Below the pieces are notes generated by a model. The model was given only the letters and a program-made list of their open reading frames with translations. It did no database searches and was not told the DNA's origin. 64,000 nucleotides of DNA from Bifidobacterium scardovii JCM 12489 = DSM 13734 (GTDB taxonomy: Bacteria > Actinomycetota > Actinomycetes > Actinomycetales > Bifidobacteriaceae). The stretch is from contig NZ_AP012331.1 of assembly GCF_001042635.1 (NCBI RefSeq), positions 3,038,001-3,102,000 on the forward strand, read 5' to 3'. Both the position numbers and the translations under genes were made by a program. Shown piece after piece: positions 47,097-56,902 of this stretch; the first letter of the stretch is position 1; each line of letters opens with the position of its first letter.

Positions 47097-48917
47097 TCAG
47101 AGCTTGACGACGACGCCTTCCCATGCGGCGAGCTCGCGGGAGGCGAGCGATGCCACGGCATGGGCCGCGTCATACGTGCCGATCACGATGGCGGATTCGT
47201 CCAACGTGTCGGGCAGCAACGCGGCGGAGGCGGCGGGCACGTCGACGGTGCGCCCGGACAGGTTGACCATCACCAGCAGACGATCGTCATTCAGCGTACG
47301 GGTGAAGGCGTAGACGTGCTCGTCCTGCGCGTCGATCAGCTGCCAATCGCCGGCCGCGACGACCTCGTTCCCGTGACGCAGCGCGATCAGCTTCTTGTAG
47401 AAGGCGTACACCGAATCCGGATCGTCGAACTCGCCGGCTGCATTGATTTCGGCATGGTTCGGGTTGACCGAGATCCACGGCTCGGTGGTGGCATCCGGCG
47501 CGGTGAAGCCGGCGTACGTGGAGGCGTCCCACTGCATCGGCGTGCGGGCGTTGTCGCGGCTGCGGGCGGCCAGACCGACCAGCATCGACTCGGCGTCCTG
47601 CACCTTGGCCTCTTCGACGCGCTGGCGGAACGCGTTGATCGACTCAAGATCGCGGTACTGGTCGAGCGACGTGAAGTGCGCGTCGGTCATACCCAGTTCC
47701 TCGCCCTGATACACATACGGGGTGCCGCGGTGCAGGTGCAGCATCAGGCCGAGCGCCTTCGCGGAGAGCACGCGATTCTCCTCGGAGGTGTCGTCGCCCC
47801 AGCGGGACACGACGCGCGGCTGATCGTGGTTGCCGGTGAACAGGCTGGCCCAGCCGGCCTCGGCCACCGCGTTCTGATAGCTGGCCATGATGCGCTTGAG
47901 GCCCGGCAGATCCAATGCGCGCGGCTTCCACTTGACGCCGTCGCAGTCGAAGTCGACGTGCTCGAACAGGAAGAGCATGTCCAGCTCGCCGTTCGCGGGG
48001 TCGGTGATGTACTCGTTGCGCTCGGCGGTGATGCCCGGGGCCTCGCCCACGGTGAGGAAGCCCTCGCGGCCGGCGAACACTTCACGGCGCATTTCGGCCA
48101 GGAATTCGTCCTGGCGCGGACCGTCGGCGCAGAACGGATTCGGGTTGGAATACCCTTCCTCGCCCACTGGCAGATCCTCGAGTTCGGAGCCGGCTTCGCC
48201 GGGCAGCTTGCCGTTGGCGTCGGTGCGCTTGGAGATCAGCGTGATCACGTCCATGCGGAAGCCGTCGACGCCGCGATCCAGCCACCAGTTCATCATGGCG
48301 TACACGGCCTTGCGCACAGCCGGGTTCTCCCAGTTGAGATCGGGCTGCTTCTTGGAGAACTGGTGGAAGTAGTACTCGCCGCGTTCCGGCACGTACTCCC
48401 ATGCGGAGCCGCCGAAGTAGGACCCCCACTGGTTCGGCTCGGCCCCCGGGGTGCCGGGCTCGTGGCCGGGCTTGGCCGGGCGCCACCAGTACCAGTCGGC
48501 GTAGTCGGAGGTCTTGTCCTTCGAGGCCTCGAACCATGCGTGCTCGTCGGAGGTGTGGTTGACGACCAGATCCATCACGATTTTGATGCCGCGCTGATGC
48601 GCCTCGGCGAGCAGCTCGTCCATGTCGTCGAGCGTGCCGAACAGCGGGTCGATGTCCTGATAATCGGAGATATCGTAGCCGTTGTCGTCCTGCGGGGACT
48701 TATAGACCGGGCTCAGCCACAGCACGTCGACGCCGAGATCGGCCAGATAGTCGAGACGGGAGGTGATGCCCTTGAGATCGCCGAAGCCGTCGCCGTTCGT
48801 GTCCTGGAAGGAACGCGGGTAGATCTGGTAGACCACCGCGTTCGACCACCACGGATTCGGGGTGGCGCCGTTCGTACGGATGAGATCGGGGATGATCGGG
48901 CGGTTGAAAGCAGTCAT
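47097..48917 (-). CDS. Oligo-1,6-glucosidase / alpha-glucosidase, GH13_31 type
   Basis: 606-aa cytoplasmic enzyme. It contains WWSNAVVYQIYPRSFQDTNG, region I DLVVNH, nucleophile Asp223 in GFRMDVI, acid/base Glu292 in TVGEAPG and GNHDQPRVVSRWGDD. The Val in DLVVNHTSDEH and the longer loop after ADWYWWRP are typical of alpha-1,6-active GH13_31 members. ATG 48917 is 6 nt after GGAG; the overlapping ATG at 48920 is closer than ideal. With the permeases, binding protein and GH36 nearby, it should split isomaltose, panose or sucrose-type products entering by that transporter. Confidence 0.93.
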   Translation of the reverse strand: MTAFNRPIIPDLIRTNGATPNPWWSNAVVYQIYPRSFQDTNGDGFGDLKGITSRLDYLADLGVDVLWLSPVYKSPQDDNGYDISDYQDIDPLFGTLDDMDELLAEAHQRGIKIVMDLVVNHTSDEHAWFEASKDKTSDYADWYWWRPAKPGHEPGTPGAEPNQWGSYFGGSAWEYVPERGEYYFHQFSKKQPDLNWENPAVRKAVYAMMNWWLDRGVDGFRMDVITLISKRTDANGKLPGEAGSELEDLPVGEEGYSNPNPFCADGPRQDEFLAEMRREVFAGREGFLTVGEAPGITAERNEYITDPANGELDMLFLFEHVDFDCDGVKWKPRALDLPGLKRIMASYQNAVAEAGWASLFTGNHDQPRVVSRWGDDTSEENRVLSAKALGLMLHLHRGTPYVYQGEELGMTDAHFTSLDQYRDLESINAFRQRVEEAKVQDAESMLVGLAARSRDNARTPMQWDASTYAGFTAPDATTEPWISVNPNHAEINAAGEFDDPDSVYAFYKKLIALRHGNEVVAAGDWQLIDAQDEHVYAFTRTLNDDRLLVMVNLSGRTVDVPAASAALLPDTLDESAIVIGTYDAAHAVASLASRELAAWEGVVVKL

Positions 48918-49022
48918 CATTGGCTCCTTTGGTTTTGCTGCGTATCGCTTGATGCCCAAGCTTACGCAACCGTCTTTTTCATTCCCATCAGGGGGATGCT
49001 TGGGTGTGGCGGAAAGAAAATC

Positions 49023-49058
49023 GCAGCGGCTCCCCTGACGTATCGGGGGAGCCGCTGC
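49023..49058 (-). terminator. Terminator of the MalFG pair at 49-51 kb
   Basis: Arms GCAGCGGCTCCCC and GGGGAGCCGCTGC are perfect; on the minus strand GATTTTCTTTCC follows. Confidence 0.9.
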
Positions 49059-49098
49059 GGTGGGTCATTGCGAAGATGGAAGCAGGGCCTACGGCCCG

Positions 49099-50034
49099 CT
49101 ACTTCACCGCGCCCCTCATCACTCCGCTGATCACCCACTTCTGGGCGAAGATGTAGACGACGAGGATCGGGGCCATGGCCATGAGGTAGCTGGCGAACGC
49201 CATCGGGTAGTTGGTGGCGAACTGGGAGCTGAACACGTACTGGGCGAGCGGGATCGTCTGGTTCGACTGATCGGTCAGGATGATCAACGGCAGCAGGAAG
49301 TCGTTCCATGCCCACAGCGCGGTCATGATCGCGATGGTGGCGTTGATCGGTCCCATCAGCGGGAAGATGATCTGCCAGAAGATGCGCCACGTTCCGGCGC
49401 CGTCCATGCGGGCGGCCTCCTCCAGAGACACCGGGATCGACCGGATGAACGCGGTGGCGATGAACAGGTTCGTACCCAGGCCCAGGATCACGTACAGCAG
49501 GATCAGGCCGACCTGATTGTCGAGATGCAGCGAGCCCATCTGCTTGGCGAGCGGCAGCATGACGACCGGGAACGGCACGAACATGGCGGCGAAGAAGAAG
49601 TAGTACAGGAAGCGGAAGAACCGCTTGTCCATGTTGCGGGCCACGGCGTAGGCCACGAAGGTGTTGGTCAGCAGGGTGAGCGCCACGGCGAGCACCGTGA
49701 CGATCGCGGAGTTGAGCGCGGCCTTGGGGTAGTTGACCTTGGCGGAGGCGTCGGCGAAGTTGTGCCATTCCCACGTGGTCGGCAGGCTGAACGTTCCGGC
49801 CTCGGCCGGGGTCTTCAGCGCGGTGACGATCGTGAAGTACAGCGGGATCAGGATCGTCAGCGAAAACACCGCGACGACCGCGGTCAGCCACCAATTGACC
49901 TTATGGTCCTTGTGGAACGCCGCGTTCTTGCGGGCTTTGCGATCGGCGGCACCGTGCTGGGAGGCGGCGACGTTGCGAGCCTGGCGGACCACCGAACTGG
50001 TCTGCGGCGACGGGGTTTCGATTGCGGAGGTCAT
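49099..50034 (-). CDS. ABC sugar transporter permease, MalG type (raffinose/isomaltoside type)
   Basis: 311-aa permease. A polar N-terminus of about 45 residues precedes six membrane segments; the EAA loop is SLEEAARMDGAGTWRIFWQI. ATG 50034 has GAGG 10 nt upstream; a GTG overlapping the upstream stop (GTGA, start 50043) would add three residues. It is the last gene of the run binding protein-MalF-MalG and is closed by a strong terminator. Known relatives in B. breve and B. animalis import raffinose-family and alpha-1,6-gluco-oligosaccharides. Confidence 0.93.
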   Translation of the reverse strand: MTSAIETPSPQTSSVVRQARNVAASQHGAADRKARKNAAFHKDHKVNWWLTAVVAVFSLTILIPLYFTIVTALKTPAEAGTFSLPTTWEWHNFADASAKVNYPKAALNSAIVTVLAVALTLLTNTFVAYAVARNMDKRFFRFLYYFFFAAMFVPFPVVMLPLAKQMGSLHLDNQVGLILLYVILGLGTNLFIATAFIRSIPVSLEEAARMDGAGTWRIFWQIIFPLMGPINATIAIMTALWAWNDFLLPLIILTDQSNQTIPLAQYVFSSQFATNYPMAFASYLMAMAPILVVYIFAQKWVISGVMRGAVK

Positions 50035-50039
50035 ATCGG

Positions 50040-50984
50040 TCACACCTCTTCCTTACCGGAGAAGAACTTCAGCTGAACGAATGCGATAATCGCGAGGACG
50101 ATGAAGAACAGCACGGCGTTGGCCGTCTGGTAGGCGTATTCGCCGCCGGTCAGGCCGCCCTTGAAGATCAGGTAGGTGACGGTCTCGGTCTTCGAGTTCG
50201 GACCGCCGCCGGTCAGGGCGACCACCTGGTCGAAGGTGCTCAGCGCGTTCTTCATGCTCAGCACCAGGTTGATGGTGAAGAACGGGCCGATCATCGGGAA
50301 GGTGATCTTCCAGAAGTTCTGCCAGGCGTTCACGCCGTCCAGCGCGGCCGCCTCGTAGATTTCGGCGTCGATGGTCTGCAGGCCTGCCAGATAGAGCAGC
50401 GTGGAGTAGGCCACGCCCTGCCAGATGGCCAGGAAGACGATCGGGAACCAGGCGAGCGTGTCGCTGGTGAGCATCGACTCGGACAGCCACTTGATGCCCA
50501 GCGCCTTACCGAGCGCCGGCAGCGGCGTCATGAAGATGTACTTGAACACGTAGCCGATGACCAGCACCGACAGGGTGTAGGGGATGAAGTAGATGGCGCG
50601 GAAGCCGTTCTTGAAGGCGATCTTGCCGTTCAGGGCCACGGCCAGGAACATGGCGATCAGGTTGATGCCGACGGTGATGGCGATGGCGATCAGGAAGGTG
50701 AACAGGTAGGCGTGGCCCACGCGGCCATCCTGGAACAGGGCGATGTAGTTCTTCAGCCCGATGAACTGGTAGTCGCCGTAGCCCTGGGAATTCGTGAACG
50801 AATACATGATGCCCTGCAGGAACGGCCAGTACAGGAAGAACGCGAAGATCAGCGCGGCGGGGACCGTCATCCAGTAGTAGGCGCGGTCGACCTTGCGGTC
50901 GGAGAAGGCGGAGACCTTCTTCTTGTTCGGCTTGCTGGTCTTGCTTGGCTTGCTCGCGGCGCGAGACGCGGTTGCGGTGGTCAT
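50040..50984 (-). CDS. ABC sugar transporter permease, MalF type (raffinose/isomaltoside type)
   Basis: 314-aa permease with a basic N-terminus (KPSKTSKPNKKK) and six membrane segments; EAA loop EIYEAAALDGVNAWQNFWKI, with the MalF-type LTGGGPNSKT near the C-terminus. It begins 16 bp after the binding-protein stop, with GGAGAG before ATG 50984. One operon with its neighbours. Confidence 0.94.
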   Translation of the reverse strand: MTTATASRAASKPSKTSKPNKKKVSAFSDRKVDRAYYWMTVPAALIFAFFLYWPFLQGIMYSFTNSQGYGDYQFIGLKNYIALFQDGRVGHAYLFTFLIAIAITVGINLIAMFLAVALNGKIAFKNGFRAIYFIPYTLSVLVIGYVFKYIFMTPLPALGKALGIKWLSESMLTSDTLAWFPIVFLAIWQGVAYSTLLYLAGLQTIDAEIYEAAALDGVNAWQNFWKITFPMIGPFFTINLVLSMKNALSTFDQVVALTGGGPNSKTETVTYLIFKGGLTGGEYAYQTANAVLFFIVLAIIAFVQLKFFSGKEEV

Positions 50985-51000
50985 GATGCTCTCCTTTCCT

Positions 51001-52293
51001 TTACTCCGTGAAGTTCCTGGCCTGGACCTTGTCCCACTCGGTCTGCATCGAGGTGGTGAACTGCTTGATGTTGCCGCTGGTCACCATCGTCTGCAGGTAT
51101 CCGCCGATGTTGATCGAGCTGGGGATGTAGTGGTCGCAGAAGTCGACGAGCTTGTTCTCCTCAAAGAACGGCAGCACGCCCTCGAGCGCCTCGTCACCCA
51201 CATGCGTCTCCTTGAGCGGGGTGAACGCGGCCTGGGCGTCGGCGTATTCGTTGAGTTGCTCCTCACTCATCAGGAACTCGATGAACTTCATCGCTTCCTT
51301 GGGGTGCTTGGTGTCGGCGCCCATGGTGAGCATCACGTCGTCGCCGGAGGTGAGCTTCTGCGCGGATTCGTCGTCGTTGGCCGGCAGCTGGGCGAATCCG
51401 ATGTTGATGTCGGCGTTGACCAGTTTGATCTGCGGGATCGCATACGTGCCGAGCGGGATGATCGCCGCCTTGCCGTTGGCGAAGTTTTGCGTGCCCTGCT
51501 GGTACGTGACGCCCTTGTCCTCGGTCGAGTAATTGAGCACGTCGATCACGCGCTGCCCGGCCTCGGTCCAGATCTTGTCGAATGTGGTCTCGCCGGTCTT
51601 CAGCTCGTCATACTTGCTGGCGTCCACCAGCGTGCCCGCGACCGACGCCAGCGGCGCCTGGATGGTCCACGCGTCGGCGAGCGTCGCCTGCACCGGATTG
51701 ATGCCGGCCGCCTTGAACTTGTCGAGCATCGCCGTGAACTCGCTCCACGTCTTCGGCGGGTTGTCCGGGTCGACCCCCGCCTGCTTCCACAGGTCCTTGT
51801 TGTAGATGTAGCCGCTGGCGTTGCCGGCGAACGGCAGGCCGTACAGGCGCTTCTTCGCCGGGTCGGTGGTCTGCACCAGATTCTTGGCGTTCTCCACCAT
51901 GCTCTCGTTGAGCGTGTCGACGATCGGATCGTCGGTGAAATCATGGAACACGCCGGAAGCGGCGAACATGCCGAAGCTGATGTCTCCGTTGAAGGTGATC
52001 ACGTCCGGCACGCGGTTCTTGACGAAGCGCGTGCGCAGATCGGTCTGCGCGTCGGCGGAGTTGTTGATGTTGATGTTGATGTTGGGATTCTGCGACTCGA
52101 ATTCCTGAGCCATTTTCTTGAACTGGTCGGCGGCTTCGGATTTGAATTGGAAGAAATCCAAGGTCACGGTTCCGGCGGTGGACGATCCGCAGCCCGCGAC
52201 GCCGAAACCGACGGCAAGCGCGCATGCTGCGGTCACGATGCGACGCAGCGTCCGCCGCATCGATCCGTGGCGTGAATGGGGATCCGCTTTCAT
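51001..52293 (-). CDS. ABC binding lipoprotein, raffinose/isomaltoside type
   Basis: 430-aa solute-binding lipoprotein; a long basic N-terminus and signal peptide end in VAGC with Cys35. It is only distantly related to SBP1-SBP5. The context (GH36, oligo-1,6-glucosidase, own permeases, ROK regulator) equals the locus in B. animalis subsp. lactis whose binding protein takes raffinose and panose, so these alpha-1,6-galactosides/glucosides are the expected ligands (inference by synteny). AAAGGAG precedes ATG 52293. A promoter with 17-bp spacing lies upstream. Confidence 0.92.
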   Translation of the reverse strand: MKADPHSRHGSMRRTLRRIVTAACALAVGFGVAGCGSSTAGTVTLDFFQFKSEAADQFKKMAQEFESQNPNINININNSADAQTDLRTRFVKNRVPDVITFNGDISFGMFAASGVFHDFTDDPIVDTLNESMVENAKNLVQTTDPAKKRLYGLPFAGNASGYIYNKDLWKQAGVDPDNPPKTWSEFTAMLDKFKAAGINPVQATLADAWTIQAPLASVAGTLVDASKYDELKTGETTFDKIWTEAGQRVIDVLNYSTEDKGVTYQQGTQNFANGKAAIIPLGTYAIPQIKLVNADINIGFAQLPANDDESAQKLTSGDDVMLTMGADTKHPKEAMKFIEFLMSEEQLNEYADAQAAFTPLKETHVGDEALEGVLPFFEENKLVDFCDHYIPSSINIGGYLQTMVTSGNIKQFTTSMQTEWDKVQARNFTE

Positions 52294-52358
52294 TGACGAC
52301 TCCTTTGGCCTCTCCTGCCCGACCGTAGCGTCATCACCACGATCATCGGGTAGCTTTT

Positions 52359-52387
52359 ACGATACGGAACCGCAGTTTTCATTCCAA
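52359..52387 (-). promoter_or_regulatory. Promoter of the raffinose-type transporter operon
   Basis: On the minus strand TTGGAA (52382-52387), a 17-bp spacer and TATCGT (52359-52364), about 65 bp before the binding-protein start. The ROK regulator probably binds nearby, but no clear palindrome is seen. Confidence 0.55.
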
Positions 52388-52471
52388 GCGTGTGCGCGCC
52401 TCGCTACAGTGGAAAATAAAAGTAAGGTATTTTTGTTGTTCAGGAAAAGAATTTCAGGCAAAGGGGCTGTT

Positions 52472-53698
52472 GTGGCGAACGAAACATCATCTGGTGCTCT
52501 GCGGAACGACTTTCCTCATTGGTTCAGCGGGTCGGAGTACATGCACCGCGTGGCGCAGGCGATCGCGAAATACGGTCCCGTCGCGCGCACCACGCTCGCT
52601 CAGATGCTCGGCCTGTCGCAGGGCGCGCTGTCGCGCATCACCAGCGACCTGATCTACGCCGGCGTGATCGAGGAGCTGCCGGCCGACACGGTCGTGCGCG
52701 GCCCCCTGCCGCAGGGGTTCGTGCCCAAGGAGAGTTCGGACCGGCGGGGCCGCCCGCAGACCGCACTGGCGCTGTGCGCCAACGCGCGCACCTTCATCGG
52801 CGTCAAGGCGCACGGCACATCCGCCGTCGCCGCCGTGGTCAACGCGCACGGCGAAGTGGTGTCCGGCCGGCATGAACGGTCTTTCCCCGACCGATCCCCG
52901 CAGCTGGTGGCGGATACGATCGCCGAGCTGGTACGCGAGTGCCGGGAGGAGATCGCCCTGTCCCTGCTGCCCGACCCCGTGGCGGTCGGCGTGGCGGTCG
53001 GCGGGCATGTCGAGCAGGACGGCATCGTCACTTTCGCGCCGTTCCTGCGGTGGGACCATGGCGTGGACCTGCGCGCCATGCTCGAGGAGCGGTGCGACAT
53101 GCCGTGCGGCATCTACAACGACATCGATTCGCTGCTCGTGGATGCGAGCTGGTTCGGGCCGGGCGTCGGGCTGGAGGCGTTCGCCGTGGTGACCATCGGC
53201 GTCGGCATCGGGTATTCGCTGGCCATGCGCGGAGAGCCGGTGAGCTATCCGGATAAGAGCTACGGCCTGCTGGGCCATGTGCTGGTCGACCCCGAAGGCC
53301 CGCGCTGCGTCGCCGGGCATATCGGCTGCTCGCAATGCCTGACCGACGATTCGATCGCGGAGCAGTATTCGCTGATGGTCGGCAAGGCATGCACGTTCGA
53401 CGAGTTCGCGGCCGACGCCAAGGCCGGCGTGCCGCTGGCCTCGCGCCTGGTGGACAGCACCTGCTTCCGTCTGGGATCGCTGATCGCCACCGTGGCGAAT
53501 ATCGCCATGCCGTCCACGGTGATGATCGCCGGCGAATCGGCCTTCCTCGCCAAGATGAGCATCGACTCGATCCGCGACGGCATCAGCCGGTACCGCCACA
53601 ACCAGGCCTCGCCCGTGCAGTTCACCGTCATGAACCACGACTGGCAGCTCTGGGCCAAGGCCGCCGCCTCCCGGGTGATCGTGCGCTATATCGGGTAA
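52472..53698 (+). CDS. ROK-family transcriptional regulator
   Basis: 408-aa repressor. A winged helix-turn-helix at about 25-90 (YGPVARTTLAQMLGLSQGAL, then SRITSDLIYAGVIEE) is followed by a ROK sugar-kinase-like domain (GVAVGGHVEQDG, NDIDSLL, VVTIGVGIGYSLAMRG). The usual CxCGxxGC zinc motif appears in the form CVAGHIGCSQC. GTG 52472 follows AAAGGGG. It is divergent from the binding-protein operon and is most likely its repressor, with GH36 also under control, as for ROK regulators of bifidobacterial raffinose loci. Confidence 0.92.
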   Translation: MANETSSGALRNDFPHWFSGSEYMHRVAQAIAKYGPVARTTLAQMLGLSQGALSRITSDLIYAGVIEELPADTVVRGPLPQGFVPKESSDRRGRPQTALALCANARTFIGVKAHGTSAVAAVVNAHGEVVSGRHERSFPDRSPQLVADTIAELVRECREEIALSLLPDPVAVGVAVGGHVEQDGIVTFAPFLRWDHGVDLRAMLEERCDMPCGIYNDIDSLLVDASWFGPGVGLEAFAVVTIGVGIGYSLAMRGEPVSYPDKSYGLLGHVLVDPEGPRCVAGHIGCSQCLTDDSIAEQYSLMVGKACTFDEFAADAKAGVPLASRLVDSTCFRLGSLIATVANIAMPSTVMIAGESAFLAKMSIDSIRDGISRYRHNQASPVQFTVMNHDWQLWAKAAASRVIVRYIG

Positions 53699-53704
53699 GG
53701 GGAC

Positions 53705-53739
53705 GGTCGGGACCGAAGCACATGACCTCGGTTCCGACC
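53705..53739 (+). terminator. Hairpin after the ROK gene
   Basis: GGTCGGGACCGA and TCGGTTCCGACC pair with one G-T, 7 bp after the stop; no T-run. Confidence 0.6.
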
Positions 53740-53794
53740 ACCCCAGTCGACTACGTCGACAGCCCCCGCCATCGGGGGGCATGACAGCCGTCCC

Positions 53795-53840
53795 TTACTC
53801 ACGCACGGCGGTGAACAGAACGGCTTGGACGGGCTGAGCC
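53795..53840 (-). pseudogene. Remnant of a second alpha-galactosidase 3' end
   Basis: On the minus strand this reads QPVQAVLFTAVRE then TAA; the intact GH36 gene ends HPAQAVLFTAVRE then TAG. 32 bp are identical (53797-53828 and 53929-53960, 132 bp apart), while flanks and the stop codon differ. It is a leftover of a tandem GH36 paralogue or of a partial duplication. Confidence 0.75.
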
Positions 53841-53846
53841 GTTAAG

Positions 53847-53902
53847 CGGGACTCCAGCGGAGTCCCGTAGGCGAAGTGAGCGGGCGCGCCACAGGCGCCC
53901 GC
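53847..53902 (-). terminator. Two hairpins downstream of the GH36 gene
   Basis: CGGGACTCC-AGC-GGAGTCCCG (53847-53867) and GCGGGCGC/GCGCCCGC (53880-53902). They lie between the intact GH36 stop and the remnant. Confidence 0.55.
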
Positions 53903-53926
53903 GAAGGCATCCCGCTACAGTACCCC

Positions 53927-56161
53927 CTACTCACGCACGGCGGTGAACAGAACGGCTTGGGCGGGATGCAGGCTCGGCGGGCGCAGACCGTAAGTCTGCA
54001 GCGCGCGGCCGGTCATCAGAACGCCGTTCTCGTTCCACCAGCCAAGCGCCGACTGGCCGTTGCCGATGCCCAGACCGTCGAGATCGAGATCCAGCCACAG
54101 CGGGACGATGCGGTACGTGGCATCCGGGTCGAGTCCGGGCAGATGCACCGGCGCGGCCGGATAGGTGGCCGACGTCGTGACCTGCGTGAAGCGGTAGAAC
54201 GCGGCGGACTTGTCCGGCTTGACCATGCCGTCCAGACGCACGGCCGGGTCGGCGGAGTCCGCATGCACGCACGTGTCGACGGCGAACCATTCACGGTGCT
54301 TCTTGAACTCGGTGACCCACTCGCCCAGCTTGTCGATATCGGCCTGCGACTCCTTGAGCAGGTTCCACTCGATGCCCATGTGCCCGAAGAACGCCATCGC
54401 CATGCGCAATTCCTGGCTGGTGGCGCGGTGGGTCGAATGCGCCGGGCTTGCGCCGACGTGCTCGCCGATCATCTCGGGCGGCACCAGCAGCGACGTATAG
54501 CGCTGAATGTCGGCGCGCTCCACCGGGTCGACGCAATCCGAACCCCAGATGCGATCAGCAAGCCCGAGGATGCCCAGATCCACGCGGGCGCCGCCGGAAG
54601 CGCAGCTCTCGATCTCCAGGCCGGGATGCGCGGCCTTGAGGCCGGCGAAGATGCGGTACACGGCCAACACCTGCTCATGCACGGCCGGGCGGCCGGAACG
54701 CGGGGACACCGCCTCGGTGACGAGCTTGTTGTGATCCCACTTGATGTAGTCGATGCCAAGCTCGGTGACGCGCTTGTCCATCTCGCCGTAAATGTATGCG
54801 TAGGCGTCCGGATTGGTCAGGTCAAGCACCTGCTGCGTGCGGCCCTGCATGGGCAGACGGTTCGGCGTGGGCTTGAGCACCCAGTCGGGGTGGGCGCGGA
54901 ACGTGTCGGAATCCGGGTTGATCATCTCCGGCTCGAACCACAGGCCGAATTCCATGCCCTTGCCGTGCACGTAGTCGGCGAGCGCCTTGAGGCTCTTGTC
55001 GCCGTCCGGCCACACGTCCTGGGAGATCTGCCAGTCGCCGAGACCGGAGGTGTCGTCGCGGCGGGAGCCGAACCAGCCGTCGTCGACCACGAATCGCTCG
55101 ACGCCGGATTCCGCGGCCTTGTCGGCGAGCGCGGTCAGCGTATCGTAGTCGTGCTCGAAGTACACGGCCTCCCACGTATTGAGGATCACGGGACGAGGCT
55201 TGGCCGCCACGCCGTGCGCCTCGCGCCAGGCGCGGTGCTCCTCGCGCAGATGGGCATGGAAGTGTGAGGCCACTTCGTTCAGGCCGTCGCCATACGAACC
55301 GTAGAGCCACGGGGTGGTATAGGTCCCTCCGCGCTGCAGCGTGACCTCGCCGCCGAACAGGGCTTCGCCGCCGCCGATCAGACCGGTCGTGTAGCAGAGG
55401 CGCTCGGCGGACAGCACGCTGTTGCCGCTCCAGCCGAGGTGCGCCGCGTAGACTTCGCCACGTTCGAAGCCGAATCCGGAGATGCCGGCGGCGATCAGCG
55501 AGGCGTCGAAGTCGGGGCGGCCGACCATCGCGTCCTTTTCGATGCGGCCGTTGACCAGCTGCTGGCGCTGGGGGCTGCGTTCGCGCAGATGGTGGCCGGC
55601 GGTGGTGAGGACTTCCACCGCGTTGGGCGGCACCGGGAAGCCGAGCTCGACCTTGCCGACCTCCAGATCGCCGTCCGCGGTGTTGCGGAAGGTCATGTTC
55701 TGGCGGATGAGGCCGGACGGCTCCAGCTCGCACACCCAGGTCAGGGCGACGCCCAGCTCCTGGTCCGCCGCGTCGACGGTGACGGTCGGGGTCGTTCCGG
55801 TGGCTCCCGCATCCGCGGTCTCAATGCCGGTGACGGTGAACTTGCAGAACAGCTCCACGCCGTCGCGGCGCAGAGCCAGGCGGGGGGCTCCGATCCAGGA
55901 TTCGGCCTGGGTCGGCAGGATGCTGGGCCACGGCGTGAAATCGAGCGAGCCGGACACGCGCTGCGGGCGCAGGGCGTCGTATGCGTTGACCACGGTCCGC
56001 GCGTCGGACAGCGGGCGGCCCCAATGGACGAAGCGCGGCAGTTCGTCGGCGTGGAACAGCAGGGCGAACGCCACGCCGGCATCGGGCTGTTCGGCGTATA
56101 CCGCGGTCAGCTCGGCACCGTCGGCGGCAGCGGCTCCATGGAATTGTTCGATACGCGTCAT
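53927..56161 (-). CDS. Alpha-galactosidase, GH36
   Basis: 744-aa cytoplasmic enzyme removing terminal alpha-galactose from melibiose, raffinose and stachyose. The N-terminal beta-supersandwich (1-330) is followed by the barrel (RPVILNTWEAVYFEHD in part, RFVVDDGWFG). The nucleophile is Asp476 in YIKWDHNK and the acid/base is Asp542 in GSDCVD. ATG 56161 follows AAGGGATA. It is convergent with the ROK gene and stands beside its transporter, completing a raffinose pathway. A diverged copy of its last codons lies just downstream. Confidence 0.95.
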   Translation of the reverse strand: MTRIEQFHGAAAADGAELTAVYAEQPDAGVAFALLFHADELPRFVHWGRPLSDARTVVNAYDALRPQRVSGSLDFTPWPSILPTQAESWIGAPRLALRRDGVELFCKFTVTGIETADAGATGTTPTVTVDAADQELGVALTWVCELEPSGLIRQNMTFRNTADGDLEVGKVELGFPVPPNAVEVLTTAGHHLRERSPQRQQLVNGRIEKDAMVGRPDFDASLIAAGISGFGFERGEVYAAHLGWSGNSVLSAERLCYTTGLIGGGEALFGGEVTLQRGGTYTTPWLYGSYGDGLNEVASHFHAHLREEHRAWREAHGVAAKPRPVILNTWEAVYFEHDYDTLTALADKAAESGVERFVVDDGWFGSRRDDTSGLGDWQISQDVWPDGDKSLKALADYVHGKGMEFGLWFEPEMINPDSDTFRAHPDWVLKPTPNRLPMQGRTQQVLDLTNPDAYAYIYGEMDKRVTELGIDYIKWDHNKLVTEAVSPRSGRPAVHEQVLAVYRIFAGLKAAHPGLEIESCASGGARVDLGILGLADRIWGSDCVDPVERADIQRYTSLLVPPEMIGEHVGASPAHSTHRATSQELRMAMAFFGHMGIEWNLLKESQADIDKLGEWVTEFKKHREWFAVDTCVHADSADPAVRLDGMVKPDKSAAFYRFTQVTTSATYPAAPVHLPGLDPDATYRIVPLWLDLDLDGLGIGNGQSALGWWNENGVLMTGRALQTYGLRPPSLHPAQAVLFTAVRE

Positions 56162-56308
56162 TGCATTATCCCTTCAAGATCGGTGAAGTATATTGCGTTC
56201 CATTTCGATGGTACGGCAGACGGCTTTCCTTGCCAGCGTGCGGAGTGTTCGATGCACAAGGAAAGAAAAAACATGATCGGGTACCCGTTCCCACCCGCCG
56301 TCGACCCG

Positions 56309-56782
56309 TCAGCGGCGCAAGGCGAAGAAGTCCGTGAGCATCGCGGCGCACTCCTCCTCGCGCACGCCGCCGACGATTTCGGGCGTGTGGCCGACATGCG
56401 GGTCGCGCGGGATGTCCCATACCGATCCGCAGGCGCCGAGTTTCGCGTCCCACGCCCCGAACGCGATGCGCCCGACATGGGTCTGCAGGCAGGCGCCGGC
56501 GCACATCGGGCACGGTTCCAGCGTCACGACCAGCGTGCAGTCGGCGAGGTTCCACGTACCCAGCCGCTCGGCGGCGTCACGCATCGCCAGCACCTCCGCG
56601 TGAGCGAGCGGGTCGGCGTGGATTTCCCGGGCGTTGCGCCCGGTGCCGATGATCGTTCCGTCGCGGTCGAATACCACCGCGCCGACCGGCACCTCCCCTT
56701 CGGCCGCGGCCTCGCCGGCCAGCGCGAGGGCGCGTGCCATAGCGCCGCCGACCGCACCGTCAAACACCCTGCCAATCGTCAT
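56309..56782 (-). CDS. tadA: tRNA-specific adenosine deaminase
   Basis: 157-aa zinc deaminase converting A34 to inosine in tRNA-Arg(ACG). The zinc/catalytic HAE is at 61-63 and PCPMC at 90-94 (LEPCPMCAGACLQ). Length is typical. ATG 56782 has no Shine-Dalgarno site; TACACT lies 7 nt before it, pointing to a leaderless mRNA. The longer in-frame extension upstream overlaps this promoter and is rejected. Confidence 0.93.
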   Translation of the reverse strand: MTIGRVFDGAVGGAMARALALAGEAAAEGEVPVGAVVFDRDGTIIGTGRNAREIHADPLAHAEVLAMRDAAERLGTWNLADCTLVVTLEPCPMCAGACLQTHVGRIAFGAWDAKLGACGSVWDIPRDPHVGHTPEIVGGVREEECAAMLTDFFALRR

Positions 56783-56789
56783 GCGATTC

Positions 56790-56795
56790 AGTGTA
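56790..56795 (-). promoter_or_regulatory. -10 element of a leaderless promoter (tadA)
   Basis: TACACT on the minus strand ends 7 nt before ATG 56782. Confidence 0.5.
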
Positions 56796-56902
56796 GCGGC
56801 CGGGCCACCGAACGGTCGCTGAGCGAGAAACGTTACATGTCGGCGCGACGGGGGCTGATAGTCTGGGCATGTCGAGGGAGGACGCACCACAAGGGAGGAA
56901 CC

